Below, in pieces: positions 18,046-27,907 of a stretch of 64,000 nt of DNA; within the stretch, counting starts at the first letter, position 1, and each line of letters starts with the position of its first letter. Made by a program: the position numbers and the translations under genes. A model generated the notes under the pieces. That model did no database searches, was not told where the DNA came from, and saw only the letters and a program-made list of their open reading frames with translations. The stretch covers positions 3,100,001 through 3,164,000 of the forward strand of contig NZ_JAUSXV010000001.1 in the NCBI RefSeq assembly GCF_030816295.1, given 5' to 3'. This DNA comes from Microbacterium natoriense. GTDB lineage: Bacteria; Actinomycetota; Actinomycetes; Actinomycetales; Microbacteriaceae.

Positions 18046-19938
18046 CTATCGACTGGAGAGATGCGTGTGGATGTTCTGCGCGAGCACTGGCCCGATGCCC
18101 TGCACCTTCTCGATCTCTCCAGGGGCTGCCGCGCGCAGTGCGGTGACGGAGCCGAAGTGCTTCAGAAGCACCTTGATGCGCGAGGCTCCGAGCCCGGGAA
18201 CCTCCGACAGCACCGAGGCGATGTCGTTGCGGCGGCGCTTGCGCTGGTGGGTGATCGCGAAGCGGTGCGCCTCGTCGCGAAGCCGCTGCAGCAGGTACAG
18301 GGCCTCGCTCGTGCGCGGCAGGATGACCGGGAAGTCGTCGTCGGGCAGCCAGATCTCCTCGAGACGCTTCGCGATACCGCACACGGCGATCTCGGTGTGA
18401 CCGGAGTCGCGCAGCGCACGGGCCGCTGCTGCGACCTGGGGCTGGCCTCCGTCGACCAGGAGCAGCTGCGGCGGATAGGCGAAACGCGGCTTCCGTCGCC
18501 CGACCCCTTCCTCCTCCTGGATCGCCGAGCCCGTCGAAAGGTCCTCCTCCGGCTCCGGGCGGTCGAGATAGGCGAGACGCCGGGTGAGCACCTGGTACAT
18601 CGAATCCGTGTCGTCAGTCGTCTCGGCGATGTTGAACGACCGGTACTGGTCTTTGCGGGGAAGACCGTCTTCGAACACGACCATGGAGGCGACCACGTTC
18701 GTCCCGCTGAGATGGGAGATGTCGAAGCACTCGATGCGCAGCGGAGCATCCGCCATCCCCAGAGCGTCCTGCAGATCGGTGAGCGCCTGGGTGCGCGCGA
18801 CATAGTCGCTCGTGCGGCGGGTCTTGTGACGGATCAGCGCCTGCTGCGCGTTCAGCGTCGCCGTGCGCATGAGATCGGCCCGCTGGCCGCGCTGCGCGAC
18901 AGCGATCTCGACCTTCCGGCCCCGGCGCTCGCGCAGCCACTCCTCCAGCTCGGCGGCGTCATCGGGCAGCACGGGCACGAGGATGCGGCGCGGTACGTCC
19001 TGCGCGTCTCCGTAGGCGCGCTGCAGCACCTGATCGACGAGTTCGGGACCCGTGATGTCGATCTCCTTGTCGATCGTCAGCGCCCTGACGCCGCGGACGC
19101 GTCCGCCGCGGATCACGAAGTGCTGCACGGCCGCCGACAGCTCGTCCTCGGCGATGCCGAAGAGGTCTGCGTCCTCATCGGCCGCGAGCACGAGGGCGCT
19201 CTTGCCCAGCACGGCTTCGATCGCAGAAAGCTTGTCACGGTACTTCGCCGCGGCTTCGTAGTCCATGTCGGCGGATGCACCGAGCATCCGCTTCGTCAGT
19301 TCGCGGGTGAAGCGCTCGTCGCCCCCTGCCATGAAGGCGACGAAATCGTCGACCATGGCACGGTGCTCGTCGATCGACACCGTCATCGAGCAGGGCCCGC
19401 CGCACTTGCCGATCTGGCCGGGGAAGCAGGGCCTCCCCGTCTGCATCGCGCGCTTGTAGCTGGCGTCGCTGCACGTGCGGATCGGGAACGCCTTGATCAT
19501 CAGGTCGATCGTGTCGTGAACCGCCCACACCTTCGGGTAGGGGCCGAAGTAGCGCGCGCCGGGGATCTTGCGATTGCGCGTGACGATCACCCGCGGCGCC
19601 TCGTCGCCGAGGGTGACCGCCATGAACGGGTACGACTTGTCATCCTTGTAGCGCACGTTGAAGGGCGGATCGAACTCCTTGATCCACATGTACTCGAGCT
19701 GCAGCGAGTCCACGTCCGTGGGCACCACGGTCCACTCGACGGATGCTGCGGTCGTGACCATGCGCCTCGTGCGCTCGTGGAGGGTGCGCAACGGCGCGAA
19801 GTAGTTCGACAGCCGCTGACGCAGGTTCTTCGCCTTGCCGACGTAGAGCACGCGCCCGTCCGCGTCGCGGAACCGGTACACGCCGGGGTCGGTCGGGATC
19901 TCGCCCGCCCGCGGCTTGTAGGGCAGCACGTCGGCCAT
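18046..19938 (-). CDS. uvrC: Excinuclease ABC subunit C
   Basis: Makes both incisions in nucleotide excision repair. The 630-residue protein has the N-terminal GIY-YIG nuclease (GVY at 19-21 and YVG at 32-34), a central Cys-containing region ([10 protein letters not shown]), a UvrB-binding UVR motif ([18 protein letters not shown]), an RNase H-like C-terminal nuclease ([31 protein letters not shown]) and terminal helix-hairpin-helix elements ([20 protein letters not shown]). Its start overlaps the uvrA stop by one base. Confidence 0.98.
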   Translation of the reverse strand: MADVLPYKPRAGEIPTDPGVYRFRDADGRVLYVGKAKNLRQRLSNYFAPLRTLHERTRRMVTTAASVEWTVVPTDVDSLQLEYMWIKEFDPPFNVRYKDDKSYPFMAVTLGDEAPRVIVTRNRKIPGARYFGPYPKVWAVHDTIDLMIKAFPIRTCSDASYKRAMQTGRPCFPGQIGKCGGPCSMTVSIDEHRAMVDDFVAFMAGGDERFTRELTKRMLGASADMDYEAAAKYRDKLSAIEAVLGKSALVLAADEDADLFGIAEDELSAAVQHFVIRGGRVRGVRALTIDKEIDITGPELVDQVLQRAYGDAQDVPRRILVPVLPDDAAELEEWLRERRGRKVEIAVAQRGQRADLMRTATLNAQQALIRHKTRRTSDYVARTQALTDLQDALGMADAPLRIECFDISHLSGTNVVASMVVFEDGLPRKDQYRSFNIAETTDDTDSMYQVLTRRLAYLDRPEPEEDLSTGSAIQEEEGVGRRKPRFAYPPQLLLVDGGQPQVAAAARALRDSGHTEIAVCGIAKRLEEIWLPDDDFPVILPRTSEALYLLQRLRDEAHRFAITHQRKRRRNDIASVLSEVPGLGASRIKVLLKHFGSVTALRAAAPGEIEKVQGIGPVLAQNIHTHLSSR

Positions 19939-22826
19939 CAGCCGGCCATCCGCGCGGCGCGCCCCTCACCCAGGATCTCGGCGAGGAACTGCCCGGTGTG
20001 GCTCTCATCAACACGCGCGATCTGCTCGGGAGTGCCCGTCGCGAGTATCTCGCCGCCGCCGGAGCCCCCTTCGGGACCCAGGTCGATCACCCAGTCGGCC
20101 GACTTGATCACATCGAGGTTGTGCTCGATCACGATGACCGTGTTGCCCTTGTCGACCAGCCCGTTCAGGACTTCGAGGAGCTTGCGCACGTCTTCGAAGT
20201 GCAGACCGGTGGTCGGCTCGTCGAGCACGTAGATGCTGCGGCCGTTGCTGCGCCGCTGGAGCTCGGTGGCGAGCTTGACGCGCTGCGCCTCGCCGCCCGA
20301 CAGCGTGGTCGCCGACTGACCCAACCGCACATAGCCGAGTCCCACGTCGACAAGCGTCTTCATGTACCGGTGGATCGCCTGGATCGGCTCGAAGAACTCC
20401 GCAGCCTCGGCGATCGGCATCTCGAGCACCTCCGCGATGTTCTTGCCCTTGTAGTGCACGGCCAGGGTGTCGCGGTTGTACCGCTTGCCGTGGCAGACCT
20501 CGCAGTCCACGTACACGTCGGGGAGGAAGTTCATCTCGATCTTGATCGTGCCGTCGCCCGAGCAGGCGTCGCAGCGCCCGCCCTTCACGTTGAAGCTGAA
20601 GCGCCCGGGCTGATAGCCGCGCACCTTCGCCTCGGGCGTCTCGCTGAACAGCGTGCGGATGCGGTCGAACACGCCCGTGTAGGTCGCCGGGTTCGACCGC
20701 GGGGTGCGGCCGATCGGCGCCTGGTCGACGTGCACGACCTTGTCGAGGTTGTCGAGGCCCGACACGCGTGTGTGCTTGCCCGGCACCGTGCGAGCCCCGT
20801 TCAGCCGCGAGGCGAGCACTTGATACAGGATGTCGTTGACGAGCGAGGACTTGCCGGATCCGCTGACGCCGGTGACCGCCGTCAGCAGGCCGAGCGGGAA
20901 GTCCGCGTTGACGTTCTTGAGGTTGTTCTCGCGCGCGCCGACCACGCTCAGCATCCGCTTCTTGTCGATCTTGCGGCGCTTCTTCGGGGTCGGGATCTCA
21001 CGACGTCCGGAGAGGTACTCCCCCGTCATCGAGGCGGATTCGCTCAGGAGCGCCGAATACGGCCCCGAGTGCACGACCTCGCCGCCGTTGACCCCTGCGC
21101 CGGGACCGATGTCGACGACCCAGTCGGCCGCCTCGATGGTCTCCTCGTCGTGCTCGACGACGATCAGCGTGTTGCCGAGGTCGCGCAGCTTCAGCAGCGT
21201 GTCGATCAGCCGGCGGTTGTCACGCTGGTGCAGACCGATCGACGGCTCGTCGAGCACGTACAGCACGCCCGTCAGCCCCGAACCGATCTGCGTCGCCAGA
21301 CGGATGCGCTGCGCCTCGCCGCCGGAGAGCGAGCCCGCCGAGCGGCTGAGGTTCAGGTAGGCAAGGCCGACCTGCAGCAGGAAATCGAGCCGCAGCCGGA
21401 TCTCGCGGAGCACTTGCGCCGCGATCTTCGCCTCGCGATCGGTGAGCGTCAGCGTCTCCATGAAGTCGCGGGCGTCGGCGAGGCTCAGGTGCGAGACCTC
21501 GGCGATCGAGTGCCCGTGGACCTGCACAGCGAGGACCTCGGGCTTGAGACGGTTGCCATCGCACACCGGGCACGGCACCTCGCGCAGGTACTCGCCCCAG
21601 CGCGCGCGCTGCGTGTCGGACTCGGCCTGGGCGTACTGCCGCTCGATGTAGGGCACGACGCCCTCGAACCCCGAGGCGTAGCGCATCTCGCGTCCGTAGC
21701 GGTTCTTCCACTTGACGGTGACCTTGTAGTTGTCGCCGCGCAGGATCGCGTCCTGCACATCGACCCGCAGATCCTGCCACGGGGTGTCGAGCGAGAAGTT
21801 GAGATCGGCCGCCAGGCCCTCGAGCAGACGCTCGTAGTACTGGAACAGTCCCTTGCCCTGCGTCGTCCACGGGATGATCGCGCCTTCGCGGATCGAGAGC
21901 TCCTCGTCGCCGAGCATGAGATCGGTGTCGACCGACATGCTGGTGCCGAGGCCCGAGCAGGCAGGGCAGGCGCCGAACGGCGCATTGAACGAGAAGGTGC
22001 GCGGCTCGATCTCGGTGAGGGTGAGCGCGTGGCCGTTGGGGCACGCGAGCTTCTCGGAGAACGACTGCCAGGCGTCGTCGCCCTCTGCGTCGACGTAGTT
22101 GACCTGCACGACGCCACCGGCGAGTCCGAGGGCCGTCTCCACCGAATCGGTCACGCGGCCGAGGATGTCGTCGGCTGCCACGAGACGGTCGACGACGACG
22201 GCGATGTCGTGCTTGTAGCTCTTCTTCAGCGTGGGCGGCTCGGCGAGCTGGATCAGATCACCATCGACGATCGCACGGGAGTACCCCTTGGCCCCGAGCT
22301 CGCGGAACAGGTCGACGAACTCGCCCTTCTTCTGCGAGACGATCGGCGCGACGATCTGGTAGCGCGTGCGCTCGGGGAGCTCCATCAGCTGGTCGGCGAT
22401 CTGCTGCACCGTCTGACGCTGGATCTTCTCTCCGCACTGCGGGCAGTGCGGGATGCCGATGCGCGCCCAGAGCAGGCGCATGTAGTCGTAGATCTCGGTG
22501 ATCGTGCCGACCGTCGACCGCGGGTTGCGGTTGGTCGACTTCTGGTCGATCGAGACCGCGGGGCTCAGCCCTTCGATGAAGTCGACGTCTGGTCGGTCGA
22601 CCTGCCCGAGGAACTGCCGCGCGTAAGCGCTCAGCGATTCGACGTAGCGGCGCTGCCCTTCGGCGAAGATCGTGTCGAATGCGAGACTGGACTTCCCTGA
22701 TCCGGACAGGCCGGTGAACACGACGAGAGAGTCGCGGGGAATGTCGATGTCGACGTTCTTGAGATTGTGGACGCGGGCACCGCGAACACTGAGTTTTCCT
22801 GGGGTTGCAACCGGGACGATAGGCAC
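19938..22826 (-). CDS. uvrA: Excinuclease ABC subunit A
   Basis: Damage-recognition ATPase of nucleotide excision repair. The 962-residue protein has two ABC modules: Walker [11 protein letters not shown] (from residue 38) and a second [10 protein letters not shown], with [13 protein letters not shown] and [13 protein letters not shown] signatures. Cys-rich zinc modules include [20 protein letters not shown] and CDACSGDG. No obvious LexA-type box was seen in the short gap upstream. It heads uvrA-uvrC-rapZ-whiA. Confidence 0.98.
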   Translation of the reverse strand: MPIVPVATPGKLSVRGARVHNLKNVDIDIPRDSLVVFTGLSGSGKSSLAFDTIFAEGQRRYVESLSAYARQFLGQVDRPDVDFIEGLSPAVSIDQKSTNRNPRSTVGTITEIYDYMRLLWARIGIPHCPQCGEKIQRQTVQQIADQLMELPERTRYQIVAPIVSQKKGEFVDLFRELGAKGYSRAIVDGDLIQLAEPPTLKKSYKHDIAVVVDRLVAADDILGRVTDSVETALGLAGGVVQVNYVDAEGDDAWQSFSEKLACPNGHALTLTEIEPRTFSFNAPFGACPACSGLGTSMSVDTDLMLGDEELSIREGAIIPWTTQGKGLFQYYERLLEGLAADLNFSLDTPWQDLRVDVQDAILRGDNYKVTVKWKNRYGREMRYASGFEGVVPYIERQYAQAESDTQRARWGEYLREVPCPVCDGNRLKPEVLAVQVHGHSIAEVSHLSLADARDFMETLTLTDREAKIAAQVLREIRLRLDFLLQVGLAYLNLSRSAGSLSGGEAQRIRLATQIGSGLTGVLYVLDEPSIGLHQRDNRRLIDTLLKLRDLGNTLIVVEHDEETIEAADWVVDIGPGAGVNGGEVVHSGPYSALLSESASMTGEYLSGRREIPTPKKRRKIDKKRMLSVVGARENNLKNVNADFPLGLLTAVTGVSGSGKSSLVNDILYQVLASRLNGARTVPGKHTRVSGLDNLDKVVHVDQAPIGRTPRSNPATYTGVFDRIRTLFSETPEAKVRGYQPGRFSFNVKGGRCDACSGDGTIKIEMNFLPDVYVDCEVCHGKRYNRDTLAVHYKGKNIAEVLEMPIAEAAEFFEPIQAIHRYMKTLVDVGLGYVRLGQSATTLSGGEAQRVKLATELQRRSNGRSIYVLDEPTTGLHFEDVRKLLEVLNGLVDKGNTVIVIEHNLDVIKSADWVIDLGPEGGSGGGEILATGTPEQIARVDESHTGQFLAEILGEGRAARMAG

Positions 22827-22867
22827 TGATCAAGTCTACGAGGGGCCACGGACATTGGCTCCGCTGC

Positions 22868-23380
22868 TCACTTCTCCTCGCCTGTCGAGCCCACGATCAG
22901 CACGACGGTGAGCGTGACCAGCGCCGCCGCACCAGCGACGACGACCCACGGCGCCTCGACGATTTCGCGCGCAGATCCCAGCATGACGAGGAGCGTCAAT
23001 GGCTGGGCGATCGCCTGCACGACCAGGAAGCGGAGCGCCGTCGGCCTCAGAGCCCTGAGCACGATGCGAGCGCGGACCGGGACGACGAGGATCAGCGTCG
23101 TCAGGATGTGGATCAGATGCACGACGAGCACGGCGATCATCGCGCGGCCCGGATCAGGGCCGGCGATCAGCATCCCGATGACGAAGCACGCCACCGACCC
23201 CCATGCTGCGAACGACTGCGGCAGGACGACGGCGAGCACGCCCAGCAACACCGCCGCGACGGACCAGCCGACCAGCGGGGTGAGTGTGACGGCGCCGGCG
23301 CCCACGACCACGACCAGCGCCACCCGCAGCGCGAGCCAAGAGACGGCAGCGCCGGTCGTGACGGTGTCGTTGGCCCTCAT
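22868..23380 (-). CDS. Hypothetical membrane protein (last gene of the MoxR operon)
   Basis: A 170-residue, very hydrophobic protein with about five predicted membrane segments (around residues 12-32, 38-58, 60-75, 80-105 and 143-165). No motif is recognised. Its ATG overlaps the DUF58 gene stop by 4 bases, so it belongs to that operon. It may anchor or complete the MoxR/DUF58/DUF4129 machinery; this is inference from position. Confidence 0.8.
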   Translation of the reverse strand: MRANDTVTTGAAVSWLALRVALVVVVGAGAVTLTPLVGWSVAAVLLGVLAVVLPQSFAAWGSVACFVIGMLIAGPDPGRAMIAVLVVHLIHILTTLILVVPVRARIVLRALRPTALRFLVVQAIAQPLTLLVMLGSAREIVEAPWVVVAGAAALVTLTVVLIVGSTGEEK

Positions 23381-24636
23381 CTCCTGCTCCTCGCCGCTGC
23401 ACGCAGCTCGGCCGCAGCCTCATCGGACCACAGGATGACGTCGACGCCCGCCCCTCGGAGGTCGCCGAATATGTTCTCCCGCTCGGCGAGCACGACGCGC
23501 AGCGCGATGAGCTGCGTCTTCGTCAGCCGGGCGAGGTCCAGATCGGGCAGCACATCGACCGCCACCACGCGATGCCCGCCGGCTCGCCACATCATCGCGG
23601 TCTGCGCCGCCGCGCCCTCGAAGAACGTGGAGAGCACATAGATCACTGAGCCGTGCGCAACGTGCGGCGTCCGCCGGAAACGCGCGTCCTCGCCGGCCTG
23701 GCCGATCGCGGCGATGGTCGTCTCCAGCCGGGCGAGATGCCGCGCCCCGCCGCCGCTGCGCAGCGAACGGCCGCCGTACACGAGCACGTGCAGCGCCACT
23801 CTGTCGCCCTCGCCGATCGCGGCGGCGGCGATCGCTCCGGCGGCCTGGCGTGCGCGATCGAGCGAGGTGACGCCGCTGCGCTCGAAGTCGCCGGTTCCCC
23901 ACGATGCCACGACCGTCCCCAGATCCTCCGCCGTGTCCATCGCGATCACCACCGAGGCTTCGCTGAGGGCGGTGGTCCGTCGCACCAGGAGATCGCCCGG
24001 TCGACGCGCGAGGCGCGCGGTCGCGCGCCAGTCCACACGCCGGAGCTCGTCGCCCGGCGCGAACGGATGGATGTCCCGGAAGTCACCGCCCTGACCGGGG
24101 CGGCGCCCCTCGTGGGCGCCGTGCAGCCCGGTCAGGGTGCGCGGCACCGGCACGACATCGAGGCCCTGACGAGGCGGGGCGATGCTGCGCGCCGCGACGG
24201 TGGGCCTGGATGCAGGAAAGAGCAGGGCGCCGTCACCCGACACCCCGCGCGCCGCGGCCTGTACGGCCAGGATCGGTCCGGAGTGCAGCACCCTGCTGCG
24301 GGCGATGATCGATCCGCCCGATGCTGGCACGATCAGCCGTCGGGTCCGCCGCTGTGCCTGCACGAGGACCAGTTCCACGGCATCCGCCGCGCTGTCGACC
24401 TCGATCGCCGTCCTGACCTCGCCCTCGCCGCCGGGCATCGGGTTGAACGTCATGACGACGTCAGCGCGGCGCCGCGCCTGCCTGATCATGAGAGCGCTCC
24501 ATGTCGCCAGCGGAAGGCCCATGGCGGCGATGTCGGGGCGAGAGGCGAACAGTCCCACCGCGCCCAGCACCACGGCCGCTCCGATCGCGATCACGAAAGC
24601 GGGACCCGCGCGTCCGTGCGGCGAGGCCTCAGTCAT
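23377..24636 (-). CDS. DUF58 domain-containing protein
   Basis: A 419-residue membrane protein with two N-terminal membrane segments (about 14-50) and a C-terminal von Willebrand A-like DUF58 region marked by GGDFRDIHPFAPGDELRRVD then WRATARLARRPGDLLVRR. DUF58 proteins are encoded next to MoxR ATPases and are thought to be their metal-site-bearing partners. The ATG at 24636 is set by the 4-base ATGA overlap with moxR; the open frame runs further upstream but is then a shadow of moxR. Confidence 0.92.
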   Translation of the reverse strand: MTEASPHGRAGPAFVIAIGAAVVLGAVGLFASRPDIAAMGLPLATWSALMIRQARRRADVVMTFNPMPGGEGEVRTAIEVDSAADAVELVLVQAQRRTRRLIVPASGGSIIARSRVLHSGPILAVQAAARGVSGDGALLFPASRPTVAARSIAPPRQGLDVVPVPRTLTGLHGAHEGRRPGQGGDFRDIHPFAPGDELRRVDWRATARLARRPGDLLVRRTTALSEASVVIAMDTAEDLGTVVASWGTGDFERSGVTSLDRARQAAGAIAAAAIGEGDRVALHVLVYGGRSLRSGGGARHLARLETTIAAIGQAGEDARFRRTPHVAHGSVIYVLSTFFEGAAAQTAMMWRAGGHRVVAVDVLPDLDLARLTKTQLIALRVVLAERENIFGDLRGAGVDVILWSDEAAAELRAAARSRR

Positions 24637-25598
24637 CCGAGCGCCCTGAGGGTCGGCGGCACGGCGACGCGCGACACCACTCCCGCGACGAGGTCGGCGG
24701 CGGAGATCCCCTGCGCCCAGGCCTGCGGGGTCAGCGTGAGCCTGTGGGCCAGAACCGGGACGGCGATGCGCTTGATGTCGTCCGGGCGGACGAAGTCGCG
24801 GCCGTCGAGGGCGGCGAGTGCTCGACCGAGCAGCAGCAGTCCGAGCGAGCCGCGGGGCGACGCGCCGACTTCGACGTTCGATGCTGTGCGCGTCTCGCGG
24901 GTGAGTTCGACGCAGTAGCGCGCGATGTCGGGATCGACGCGGATCGCCTCGACCTCGCGTTGCAGCTCGAGCAGTCGCTGAGGGTCGAGCACGGGTGCGA
25001 CAGTCGTCGCCTCCTGCTGCCTGGCCACGCGGTTCAGCAGGATCTGCGTCTCGCCACCGGGACCCGGGTACCCCACCGACAGTCGCACCAGGAATCGGTC
25101 GAGCTGTGCTTCGGGGAGCGCGTAGGTCCCCTCGTACTCGATCGGGTTCGAGGTGGCGATGATGTGAAAGGGAGGCTCGAGAGCGAAGCTGTTTCCCTCG
25201 ACCGTGACCTGCCGTTCGGCCATGGCCTCGAGCATCGCTGACTGGGTCTTCGGCGTGGTGCGGTTGATCTCGTCGGCCAGCAGGAGCCCGGTGAAGATCG
25301 GACCGGGGCGGAAGACGAAGTCTCCACTGTCCGGAGCGTAGACGTAGGATCCGGTGACGTCGCCGGGGAGCATGTCGGGCGTGCACTGCAGTCGACGGAA
25401 AGAGAGGCCGAGGGCGGCCGCGAGGCTCCGTGCGGCCAAGGTCTTGCCGAGGCCGGGCACATCCTCGAAGAGCACGTGTCCGCCGGCGAGCACGGTCGCG
25501 AGCGCGATCTCCAGCGGATCGTCCATCCCGACGACCACGGTGCGGATGGCGGCGAGGATCTGCGCGCCGGTCTCGGCGATCGCGGCGGGGTTCGTCAT
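24633..25598 (-). CDS. MoxR-family AAA+ ATPase
   Basis: A 321-residue AAA+ ATPase with Walker A in FEDVPGLGKTLAAR, Walker B region GLLLADEINRTTPKTQSAML, and sensor-type SNPIEYEGTYALPEAQLDRF. MoxR ATPases act as chaperones that insert cofactors or mature VWA-domain partners. The gene sits between the 155-residue membrane gene and the DUF58 gene, with 4-base overlaps at both ends. Confidence 0.95.
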   Translation of the reverse strand: MTNPAAIAETGAQILAAIRTVVVGMDDPLEIALATVLAGGHVLFEDVPGLGKTLAARSLAAALGLSFRRLQCTPDMLPGDVTGSYVYAPDSGDFVFRPGPIFTGLLLADEINRTTPKTQSAMLEAMAERQVTVEGNSFALEPPFHIIATSNPIEYEGTYALPEAQLDRFLVRLSVGYPGPGGETQILLNRVARQQEATTVAPVLDPQRLLELQREVEAIRVDPDIARYCVELTRETRTASNVEVGASPRGSLGLLLLGRALAALDGRDFVRPDDIKRIAVPVLAHRLTLTPQAWAQGISAADLVAGVVSRVAVPPTLRALG

Positions 25599-26062
25599 TT
25601 CTTCTCCTTGGTCGGCGAAAGGCGGTCGATGGCGTCGAGGGCTCGTTCGACGGCGGCGATCGATGTGTTCTGTCCGGCGAGCCTGTCCCAGACGTCGCCT
25701 CCGAGCACGGCGTCACGGCGCGCTCGATCCGCCGGATCGTCGGGATCTATCCCCATGCGCTGAAGGCGGTGGCGCAGGATGCTACGCACACGCCGCGTGA
25801 CGCGTTCTCCGGCGAGCCCCGTGCGGGCGTTCAGCGCCCACGCCATGCGCGAGATCTCGGTGGCCCGACGCTCGCGATCCGAGGGGACGTGCGGAGCATC
25901 CGCGCCTGGTTCGACCGGGAGCGCCAGCTGCGGGAGCAGCGCCACCGCGCCACCTGCCAGAGCCCATCCGATCGCGAACGGGAGCTCGACCCCGAGCGCA
26001 GAGAGGACGACCGTCGCGCCTGCAGCAGCGACGGCGACGAACGAGGTCTTCCACCAGCTCAT
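25595..26062 (-). CDS. Hypothetical membrane protein of the MoxR operon
   Basis: A 155-residue protein with two N-terminal membrane segments (about residues 6-24 and 28-46) and a basic cytoplasmic part (ERVTRRVRSILRHRLQRMGI). No catalytic motif is seen. It overlaps the DUF4129 gene upstream and moxR downstream by 4 bases each. The operon position suggests a structural or regulatory partner of the MoxR complex. Confidence 0.82.
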   Translation of the reverse strand: MSWWKTSFVAVAAAGATVVLSALGVELPFAIGWALAGGAVALLPQLALPVEPGADAPHVPSDRERRATEISRMAWALNARTGLAGERVTRRVRSILRHRLQRMGIDPDDPADRARRDAVLGGDVWDRLAGQNTSIAAVERALDAIDRLSPTKEKK

Positions 26063-26793
26063 CGCCAGCCCACCTCGATGTTCTTCAGAGCCGCCCTGGC
26101 GACGGCTCGGTCGTCTTCGAGCGCCGGGTGCCCGCCGAAGCGCACACGCTCGTACAGGCGCAGAAGCGTCTCGGCCTCAGCCGTGATCCCCGCCCTACGC
26201 GTGATGATGCGCACGGCGAACTCCCCCGGGGTCTCGCTCGCGCCGCGCACCAGTCCGGCATCCGCCGCGCTCTCCTCGAGCCCGACCCAGGCGGCGACGA
26301 TGGCGTCTTCGGGGAGCGGGCGTTCGTCGATCTCGCGCAGCGCCCCGGCGACGCCCCGTTGGATCGCGGCTGCGATGACCTCGGGTTCGGGGTCGACCGA
26401 CGCGTGCACGGTGGCGAGTCCGACCTCGTCGCCGTCGCGACGGCGCAGCGGGCGATCGTGCCAGGCTCCGACGAGAGTTCTGACGAGCAGCACGAGCAGC
26501 ACGATCACGCCGACGCCGACGAGCACCACGAGGATTCCCAGGATGACTGCACCGAGCAGCTCGGTCACCGGGTTCGGCGGCGGAGGCTCCGGCGAGGGTG
26601 TGCCACTCGCCCCGGGCAATACGGGCATCGTCTCGAGTGGCCGCGGTTCAGGAGTCCCTCCGATCGGATGGATGCGCGCAGCGCCCTGCATCGCGGCAGC
26701 GATCATCACGATCAGGAACAGACCGACGACGGCGACGAGCAGTCCCCCGCGCCACGCGACGGCCCGTTCGGGGCTCGATCCGTGGCGTCGCAT
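26059..26793 (-). CDS. DUF4129 domain-containing membrane protein
   Basis: A 244-residue protein with membrane segments at about residues 17-37 and 80-110, a Pro-rich outside linker between them, and a C-terminal DUF4129 region with ASETPGEFAVRIITRRAGI and LLRLYERVRFGGH. DUF4129 proteins often accompany MoxR and DUF58 proteins. The start is 9 bases past the stop of the OhrR-like gene, and GGTGAGGGG precedes the ATG. Confidence 0.9.
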   Translation of the reverse strand: MRRHGSSPERAVAWRGGLLVAVVGLFLIVMIAAAMQGAARIHPIGGTPEPRPLETMPVLPGASGTPSPEPPPPNPVTELLGAVILGILVVLVGVGVIVLLVLLVRTLVGAWHDRPLRRRDGDEVGLATVHASVDPEPEVIAAAIQRGVAGALREIDERPLPEDAIVAAWVGLEESAADAGLVRGASETPGEFAVRIITRRAGITAEAETLLRLYERVRFGGHPALEDDRAVARAALKNIEVGWR

Positions 26794-26802
26794 CCCCTCA
26801 CC

Positions 26803-27258
26803 CTAAGGCGTGCGCACGGGCTCCGAACTCCTCCGGCCCGCGAACGCGGACAACCCGTCTCGCAGCGTCGCGATCTGGTCGACGCCCATGCCGACGGCCG
26901 CCATGACCTGGTGCGGGACGTCGACTGCACGCTCGCGCAGGCGCGACCCGGCATCGGTCAGCATGATGTCGAGTCGACGTTCGTCATCGACGCTGCGCTG
27001 CCGGACGACGAGCCCGTCCGCTTCGAGCCGCTTGACGAGCGGTGAGGCCGTGCCGGGTTCCATGGCGAGATCTGCAGCGAGGTCGTTCAGCGTGCGAGGG
27101 GCGCGCTCCCAGAGCGCGAGCATCACGAGGTACTGCGGGTGCGTGAGCCCGAGGGGCTCGAGGATGGGCCGGTAGATCGCCACCACATTTCGTGCCGCAG
27201 TCACCACCGCGAAGCAGAGCTGGTTCTCGAGCTTGAGGAGATCATCGGATGCCGTCAC
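26803..27258 (-). CDS. MarR-family regulator of the OhrR type
   Basis: From the GTG at 27258 the protein has 151 residues and begins VTASDDLLKLENQLCF, placing Cys15 exactly where the redox-sensing Cys of Bacillus OhrR stands. Tyr29 is kept, but the second OhrR Tyr (position 40) is His. The winged helix (TLNDLAADLAMEPGTASPLV and RSVDDERRLDIMLTDAG) is typical. A GTG at 27279 is possible but lies inside the palindrome at 27278-27290. No ohr peroxidase gene is adjacent; instead the gene is followed after 9 bases by the DUF4129-MoxR operon. It probably senses organic peroxides or hypochlorite. Confidence 0.88.
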   Translation of the reverse strand: MTASDDLLKLENQLCFAVVTAARNVVAIYRPILEPLGLTHPQYLVMLALWERAPRTLNDLAADLAMEPGTASPLVKRLEADGLVVRQRSVDDERRLDIMLTDAGSRLRERAVDVPHQVMAAVGMGVDQIATLRDGLSAFAGRRSSEPVRTP

Positions 27259-27277
27259 CGCTCGAGTATATCTAGAC

Positions 27278-27290
27278 ACTAATCGTTAGT
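27278..27290. promoter_or_regulatory. Candidate operator shared by the OhrR-like gene and the divergent 82-residue gene
   Basis: ACTAA-TCG-TTAGT is a perfect 5-base inverted repeat. The word ACACTAAT occurs twice around it (27276-27283 and 27291-27298). It lies 20 bases upstream of the GTG at 27258 and 7 bases upstream of the ATG at 27297, so one bound repressor could cover both starts. Neither gene has a clear ribosome-binding site, which suggests leaderless transcripts. Confidence 0.5.
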
Positions 27291-27296
27291 ACACTA

Positions 27297-27545
27297 ATGA
27301 ACATGGCCACTGCTTCCGACCGCCCAACGCTTCGCGCCCGCATTCGCGAGGCGGGCGGTTTCTACTCCTGGTTCAACGCGAATCTGGTCCGGCTCGCGGG
27401 TCCGGCGTCCGTCGGCCCATACGAGAAGACCCCGCCCCCGAGCAACGAGGAACGAGCGGAGCGCGCGTGCCCGCTCTGCGGCGCACCGATGACGCAGCAC
27501 GAGATCGATCGCTCAGGACCCAAGACCCTCGTGCACTGCCCCTGA
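27297..27545 (+). CDS. Small Cys-containing hypothetical protein
   Basis: An 82-residue protein, not recognised. The C-terminal part has ACPLCGAPMTQHEI and ends VHCP, so Cys, Cys, His and Cys could bind one zinc. The N-terminal half is basic and aromatic (REAGGFYSWFNANLVRL). It is divergent from the OhrR-like gene and may be under its control. Start either at 27297 or at the second ATG (27303); there is no Shine-Dalgarno for either. Confidence 0.65.
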   Translation: MNMATASDRPTLRARIREAGGFYSWFNANLVRLAGPASVGPYEKTPPPSNEERAERACPLCGAPMTQHEIDRSGPKTLVHCP

Positions 27546-27558
27546 CGCCGAGAGAACC

Positions 27559-27891
27559 TCAGGCCTGAGCGAGTCCGTCCTCGCGCGCGACATCGAGCCA
27601 GAACATCAGATCCGAGTCATCCGCCACTGCGGACGCCTCGACGTCGAGCCAGCGAGGACTCATCGTCTTCGCTCCCATCACGGCTGGGGACACGCCCGGC
27701 CGCGTCATCAGAGCCGCACCATGCTCCGCCGACACCCGCACGAGCAGCGTGCCGCCCTTCCGTGCGCCGACAAGGATGCTGCCGTCGACCAGGAACGCGC
27801 GGCTGCCGAACATGCGACGCTCCTCGATCTCCGGATCTGTTCCGAGAAGAGCGCGGACGCGGTCCGCGAGCTCCTCCCCCGCAGCATCCAT
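27559..27891 (-). CDS. TfoX/Sxy N-terminal-domain family protein
   Basis: A 110-residue protein with the family pattern: EERRMFGSRAFLVDGSILVG, TLLVRVSAEHG, then GAKTMSPRWLDV. Stand-alone TfoX N-terminal domains are common in actinobacteria and their role is unknown; a competence function should not be assumed. The ATG at 27891 is the first suitable start; it lies 16 bases past the uvrB stop, so it may be co-transcribed with uvrB. Confidence 0.8.
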   Translation of the reverse strand: MDAAGEELADRVRALLGTDPEIEERRMFGSRAFLVDGSILVGARKGGTLLVRVSAEHGAALMTRPGVSPAVMGAKTMSPRWLDVEASAVADDSDLMFWLDVAREDGLAQA

Positions 27892-27907
27892 CAGCGGGCG
27901 ACCATGA

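Noticed and set aside
17068..22700. Very long open frames on the plus strand opposite uvrC and uvrA (about 1054 and 900 codons)
   Set aside because: They lie antisense to clear, conserved genes, have low-complexity Arg/Asp/Val/Leu-rich translations and arise from the high-GC codon pattern.
22827..22867. LexA/SOS box upstream of uvrA (also looked for before uvrB and dnaE)
   Set aside because: No GAAC-N4-GTTC or similar palindrome was found in these gaps.
26803..27545. An ohr peroxidase gene next to the OhrR-like regulator
   Set aside because: Neither neighbour has Ohr motifs; the divergent gene is a short Cys-containing protein and the downstream gene is DUF4129.
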